47,845 bases of DNA from positions 1-47,845 of the forward strand of contig NZ_JACIYP010000036.1 in the NCBI RefSeq assembly GCF_014359905.1, written 5' to 3'. Below are positions 44,541-47,845 of this stretch, one piece after another. This DNA is from Hoeflea sp. Its GTDB lineage: Bacteria; Pseudomonadota; Alphaproteobacteria; Rhizobiales; Rhizobiaceae. A program made the translations under genes and the position numbers. Each line of letters opens with the position of its first letter. Position 1 is the stretch's first letter. The notes under the pieces were generated by a model. The model was given only the letters and a program-made list of their open reading frames with translations, ran no database searches and had not been told where the DNA came from.

Positions 44541-45857
44541 ATGACCGATACGGACGCCGCCATCAGCGAAAGCCCGCCGACGCCGCCAACGCCATCGCCC
44601 TCCGCGCGTCCGTTTTCGGCGTTCGAGCGCATGGTGGCGTGGCGCTATCTCAAGTCGCGGCGCAAGGAAGCCTTCATCTCGGTGATCGCCGGGTTCTCCT
44701 TCGTCGGCATCATGCTCGGTGTCGCCACGCTGATCATCGTCATGGCGGTGATGAACGGCTTTCGCGGCGAGCTGATCACCCGGATCCTGGGCATCAACGG
44801 CCACATCGTGGTGCAGCCCATCGACCGCCCGCTCAATGATTACGATGCGCTCGCCACGCGGCTCAAGGGTGTCGAGGGCGTGAAGATGGCGATCCCGCTG
44901 GTCGAAGGTCAGACTCTCGCCTCGGGCGTGGGCGGCGCCGGCACCGGTGCGCTGGTGCGCGGCATCCGCGCCGAGGACCTGCAGGCGATGAAGATCGTGT
45001 CGGAAAACATCCAGTCGGGCGACATGGTCGGCTTCATTTCAGGCGAGGGCGTGGCGATCGGCTCGCGCATGGCGCAATCGCTGGGACTGAGCGCCGGCGA
45101 CCTGATCACGCTGGTGGCGCCCGAGGGCGACGTCACGCCGTTCGGCATGACACCCAGGGTCAAGGCCTATCCGGTCTCGGCGATCTTCGAGGTCGGCATG
45201 TCGGAGTATGACAGCTCGATCATCTACATGCCGCTCGAGGAGGCGCAGCTCTATTTCAACGCCGAGGGGCTGGTGCAGTCGATCGAGATCTTCGTCGACA
45301 ATCCCGACGACATCGACACGATGCGCCCGCGCATCGAGGCGGCGGCCGAGCGGCAGATCTTCCTCACCGACTGGCGGCAGCGCAACCAGACCTTCTTCTC
45401 GGCCCTGCAGGTCGAGCGCAACGTGATGTTCATGATCCTGACGCTGATCATCCTGGTGGCGGCGCTCAACATCGTCTCGGGCCTGATCATGCTGGTCAAG
45501 GACAAGGGCCGCGACATCGCCATCCTGCGCACCATGGGGGCGACCTCGGGCGCGGTGATGCGGATCTTCTTCATGACCGGGGCGGCGATCGGGGTCACCG
45601 GCACCTTCGCGGGCTTCGTGCTCGGCGTCGTCGTCTGCCTCAATGTCGAGCGCATCCGCCAGTTCTTCTCCTGGATCTCGGGCACGGCGCTGTTCAACCC
45701 CGAGCTCTATTTCCTCAGCCAGCTGCCCGCCGACATGGATTCGGGCGAGACCATCGTGGTCCTCGTGGTGGCGCTGGTTCTGTCCTTCATCGCAACCCTC
45801 ATCCCCTCCTGGCGCGCGTCCAGGCTCGATCCGGTTCAGGCGCTCCGTTATGAATGA
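44541..45857 (+). CDS. lipoprotein-releasing ABC transporter permease (LolC/LolE family)
   Basis: 438 residues. It forms, with the ATPase LolD, the inner-membrane machine that extracts lipoproteins for delivery to LolA. One N-terminal helix (about 50-75), a large periplasmic domain, then three helices near 295-320, 345-370 and 400-425: the MacB/LolC topology. The N-terminal [17 protein letters not shown] is characteristic. Only one such permease is next to lolD, so a homodimer is likely, as proposed for other alphaproteobacteria. The end overlaps lolD by eight bases. Confidence 0.92.
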   Translation: MTDTDAAISESPPTPPTPSPSARPFSAFERMVAWRYLKSRRKEAFISVIAGFSFVGIMLGVATLIIVMAVMNGFRGELITRILGINGHIVVQPIDRPLNDYDALATRLKGVEGVKMAIPLVEGQTLASGVGGAGTGALVRGIRAEDLQAMKIVSENIQSGDMVGFISGEGVAIGSRMAQSLGLSAGDLITLVAPEGDVTPFGMTPRVKAYPVSAIFEVGMSEYDSSIIYMPLEEAQLYFNAEGLVQSIEIFVDNPDDIDTMRPRIEAAAERQIFLTDWRQRNQTFFSALQVERNVMFMILTLIILVAALNIVSGLIMLVKDKGRDIAILRTMGATSGAVMRIFFMTGAAIGVTGTFAGFVLGVVVCLNVERIRQFFSWISGTALFNPELYFLSQLPADMDSGETIVVLVVALVLSFIATLIPSWRASRLDPVQALRYE

Positions 45858-46551
45858 TCAGGTGCGCATATCCGGCCAGCCGGTGCTTCAGCTCGTCGAT
45901 GTCGGCCGGCATTTCCTGCAGGGCGACAACCAGATCTCGATTCTCGACGGGGCCAATTTCACCCTTGCCGCCGGCGAGACCGTGGCGCTGGTGGCGCCTT
46001 CGGGCACCGGCAAGTCGACGCTGCTGCATCTGGCGGGCCTGCTCGAGCGCCCCGACGAGGGCGACGTGATCGTCGACGGCGAGGCCTGCGGGCACCTGAC
46101 CGACGACCGCCGCACGGCGATCCGCCGCTCCGAGATCGGCTTCGTCTACCAGTTCCATCACCTGCTGCCCGAGTTCACCGCGCTCGAAAACATCATGATG
46201 CCGCAGCTGATCACCGGCCTGTCCAAGGCGGATGCGAAGGAGCGCGCGGCGCAACTGCTCGACTACATGCGCATCGGCCACCGCGCCGACCACCGCCCGT
46301 CGGAACTCTCGGGCGGCGAACAGCAGCGCGTGGCCATTGCCCGCGCCGTCGCCAACGCGCCGCTCATCCTGCTCGCCGACGAACCCACCGGCAACCTCGA
46401 CCCCGAAACCGCCGGCTACGTGTTCGAGGCGCTGGACGCGCTCGTGCGCCAGTCAGGGCTGTCGGCGGTGATCGCCACCCACAACCACGATCTCGCCAGC
46501 CTGATGGACCGGCGGGTGACGCTGGCGGATGGGAAGGTGGTGGAGGTTTAG
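45850..46551 (+). CDS. lolD: lipoprotein-releasing ABC transporter ATPase
   Basis: 233 residues. It powers lipoprotein release. Walker [10 protein letters not shown] (about 53-61), Q-loop [16 protein letters not shown] with the Lol-specific pattern, signature [12 protein letters not shown] and Walker [14 protein letters not shown] are all intact. The start at 45850 overlaps the permease stop; the longer in-frame reading from 45643 is inside that gene. In many rhizobia dnaE comes next; here a convergent lower-GC gene follows 60 bases later, with no clear terminator between. Confidence 0.95.
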   Translation: MNDQVRISGQPVLQLVDVGRHFLQGDNQISILDGANFTLAAGETVALVAPSGTGKSTLLHLAGLLERPDEGDVIVDGEACGHLTDDRRTAIRRSEIGFVYQFHHLLPEFTALENIMMPQLITGLSKADAKERAAQLLDYMRIGHRADHRPSELSGGEQQRVAIARAVANAPLILLADEPTGNLDPETAGYVFEALDALVRQSGLSAVIATHNHDLASLMDRRVTLADGKVVEV

Positions 46552-46611
46552 GGGGCTGGTGAGGTGTAGGCTTGAGGGCCGGAATTTGGCGCCTGTCATG
46601 TTTGCGACGGA

Positions 46612-46920
46612 TTATTTTGACATTGCCTTGGTCAACAGCTCGTTTAATGGATTTAGTGCGCCCCATTGCGCCTTTGCATTACTACGTTCGACTTTCGGCC
46701 AGTACTGTGACGAGAAATAAATCGCTGACTGCACGTAGGGAGAAACCAAGCCGCAGACAGCACTTAATGCTTTACGTCTAGCGGCATCACCGTATCTTCC
46801 AACGTAGATAGCTGCGACCGCCCTTGTAGCGTCGTGAACCGAGCCACTCTTCAAAATTTGAAGTGCCCTAGTCACTGGAGCACCGTCCAATGGTTCCTTG
46901 GTTGCAAGGGCGGCCAGAAT
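46612..46920 (-). pseudogene. in-frame C-terminal continuation of the reverse transcriptase after a TGA
   Basis: Directly after the TGA at 46923-46921 the same frame stays open for 102 codons: ILAALATKEPLDG, then VTRALQILKSGSVHDATRAV, AAIYVGRYGDAARRKALSAV and a terminal NELLTKAMSK before TAA. The helical-repeat pattern continues that of the protein before the stop, so this looks like the original C-terminus. The only possible start inside it is a TTG at 46890 without a clear ribosome site. Either the gene carries a nonsense mutation, or the stop is read through, or it is a base-call error. Confidence 0.65.
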
Positions 46921-47845
46921 TCACATTATCTGCCAGTCGTTTAAAGCCTGGTCATCAAGGCTCTGGCATAGAAAGCTGTAAATCTGCCCATCAGGCAGGA
47001 TCTTCGAAAGGTAGGACACATAAATCTGGGTCATCGACGGCCGCTTCTTGAAAGCGTCGAACACGTGATCGACCGCGTAGTCCGATGAAGCCTTCGCGAA
47101 TAGCGGCAGGCAAAAGCGCTCAATAGTCTCCTCATGCCCAGGATGGTCCGCAATAGCGTCAAAAAGAAACTTGGTGGCCTTTAGCTCAAGGTCATCATCG
47201 TCTTTTCCGGTGTCGTTATTCTCCTCTTCTTCATCATGATCGTCCTCCTCCCACTCTGATTGGAATCCATAGTCCGCATCGAAGTCCTCGTCGTCGATCT
47301 GATTGGAGATCTCTTCTACGGCCTCTTCAAAAAGTGCTTCAAGGTCCGGTTCCTCGGTATTCAACGCATTCTTGGGCATAATGACGGACTTCGCCTCGTT
47401 TAGCACCAAGTCATAACTACGGAGTTCTGGGATTAATTGCCTCATCAGTCGTTCAGCGGCATCGACGCTGCCAAGAAAAATATACATATCGTCGACATAT
47501 CGCGCGGACGGAATATTTTGATCGGCAAGAAAGCGGTCGATGGGTTCCATGTAGAAATTTCCAAGAAGGTCGGACGGATAGATCCCTTGGATGATCCCCC
47601 TCGAACTCCGGTCACCCGTATATGCCGTCAGCACAGCGTCTAATCTCGTTGAATATTTATTAGGGTATCCAGCGTCTGAGAGGACATTAATCAGCGTGTG
47701 CTGGTTCAGCGATCCGAAAAAATTCGCAACGTCTATTTTCACTACGTACTTGTTTTTCTTGTCATCAGAGTATTTTGCCAATGACTTCTGAAGTTCTCCC
47801 CAACACACCCGGGTGGGTTTAAACATATTGGGAGAATCGCCATCG
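46921..47845 (-). CDS. reverse transcriptase of the Abi/UG (defence-associated) type, 5' end outside window
   Basis: 307 codons visible, open to the window edge. RT motifs are clear: motif A KIDVANFFGSL (Asp32 counted from the Met at 47826), motif B RGIIQGIYPSDLLGN, motif C ARYVDDMYIF (YVDD at 47499-47488) and motif D YDLVLNEAKS. After the polymerase core comes a very acidic stretch (about residues 155-215, with runs such as EEDDHDEEEENND), then an all-helical repeat region resembling the alpha-helical tails of AbiA/AbiK and UG-group RTs, which protect against phages. It lacks the maturase domain of group II introns. GC is near 47 percent in sampled lines, well below the flanking core genes, which suggests acquisition. 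It runs towards lolD. UG subgroup not assigned. Confidence 0.8.
   Translation of the reverse strand, partial: DGDSPNMFKPTRVCWGELQKSLAKYSDDKKNKYVVKIDVANFFGSLNQHTLINVLSDAGYPNKYSTRLDAVLTAYTGDRSSRGIIQGIYPSDLLGNFYMEPIDRFLADQNIPSARYVDDMYIFLGSVDAAERLMRQLIPELRSYDLVLNEAKSVIMPKNALNTEEPDLEALFEEAVEEISNQIDDEDFDADYGFQSEWEEDDHDEEEENNDTGKDDDDLELKATKFLFDAIADHPGHEETIERFCLPLFAKASSDYAVDHVFDAFKKRPSMTQIYVSYLSKILPDGQIYSFLCQSLDDQALNDWQIM

Noticed and set aside
46921..46923. TGA as selenocysteine codon in the reverse transcriptase
   Set aside because: No reason for selenocysteine in this helical tail and no clear SECIS-like hairpin directly downstream; nonsense mutation or sequencing error is simpler.
1..47845. CRISPR array or intact insertion sequence
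   Set aside because: No regularly spaced repeats and no intact transposase were seen; the only mobile traces are the integrase relic and the reverse transcriptase.
46921..47845. Group II intron maturase or retron reverse transcriptase
   Set aside because: No maturase or endonuclease domain follows the core, and the acidic linker plus helical repeats fit Abi/UG RTs better; retron msr/msd was not seen in the visible part.

Overview
The window looks like a chromosome segment of an alphaproteobacterium of the order Hyphomicrobiales (Rhizobiales). The evidence is a GC-rich sequence, the gene order nuoA-N, birA, RNase J, methylmalonyl-CoA epimerase, DUF1467, proS, lolCE/lolD, a short alphaproteobacterial-type ProS without an editing domain, and small conserved proteins of the kind rhizobia carry. 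Genus cannot be fixed from the sequence.

Region 1 (1-20410) is a dense catabolic block. It holds two complete tripartite tricarboxylate transporters (TctC-TctB-TctA at 1259-4348 and 8228-11388), three MmgE/PrpD proteins of two subtypes, two enolase-superfamily proteins (one matching D-tartrate dehydratase residue for residue), a haloacetate-dehalogenase-type hydrolase with a complete defluorinase-like active site, a four-domain rhodanese, an atypical SDR, an AbrB-family permease, an acyl-CoA dehydrogenase, a class III CoA-transferase and a mesaconyl-CoA-hydratase-like protein. Most genes are coupled by ATGA overlaps. Five copies of an operator of the form TTGTNNACAA (GntR/FCD-like) sit in front of the transcription units, most of them overlapping a possible -35 element, so the block is probably one regulon. 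The regulator is not in the window. A reasonable reading is import of one or more organic acids, dehydration by TarD/MmgE enzymes, then CoA activation, dehydrogenation and hydration. The real substrate is unknown.

Region 2 (20411-22673) is a junction: a decayed tyrosine integrase next to the 3' end of tRNA-Val(TAC), then divergent tRNA-Asp(GTC) with its own promoter and a roughly 0.5 kb GC-rich leader. It suggests that the catabolic block, or a predecessor, entered at tRNA-Val.

Region 3 (22674-39153) is the full 14-gene complex I operon with two extra genes, a small coiled-coil protein between nuoE and nuoF and a membrane protein between nuoF and nuoG. The membrane protein shares a C-terminal helix-hairpin-helix module with an extended NuoE. 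Region 4 (39172-46551) is housekeeping: birA, RNase J, mce, DUF1467, a small disordered protein, proS and the lipoprotein-release ABC genes. A candidate minus-strand small RNA with promoter, GNRA hairpin and T9 terminator lies before proS. Region 5 (46612-47845, minus strand) is a lower-GC reverse transcriptase of the Abi/UG (defence-associated) kind, cut by the window end and interrupted by one in-frame TGA.
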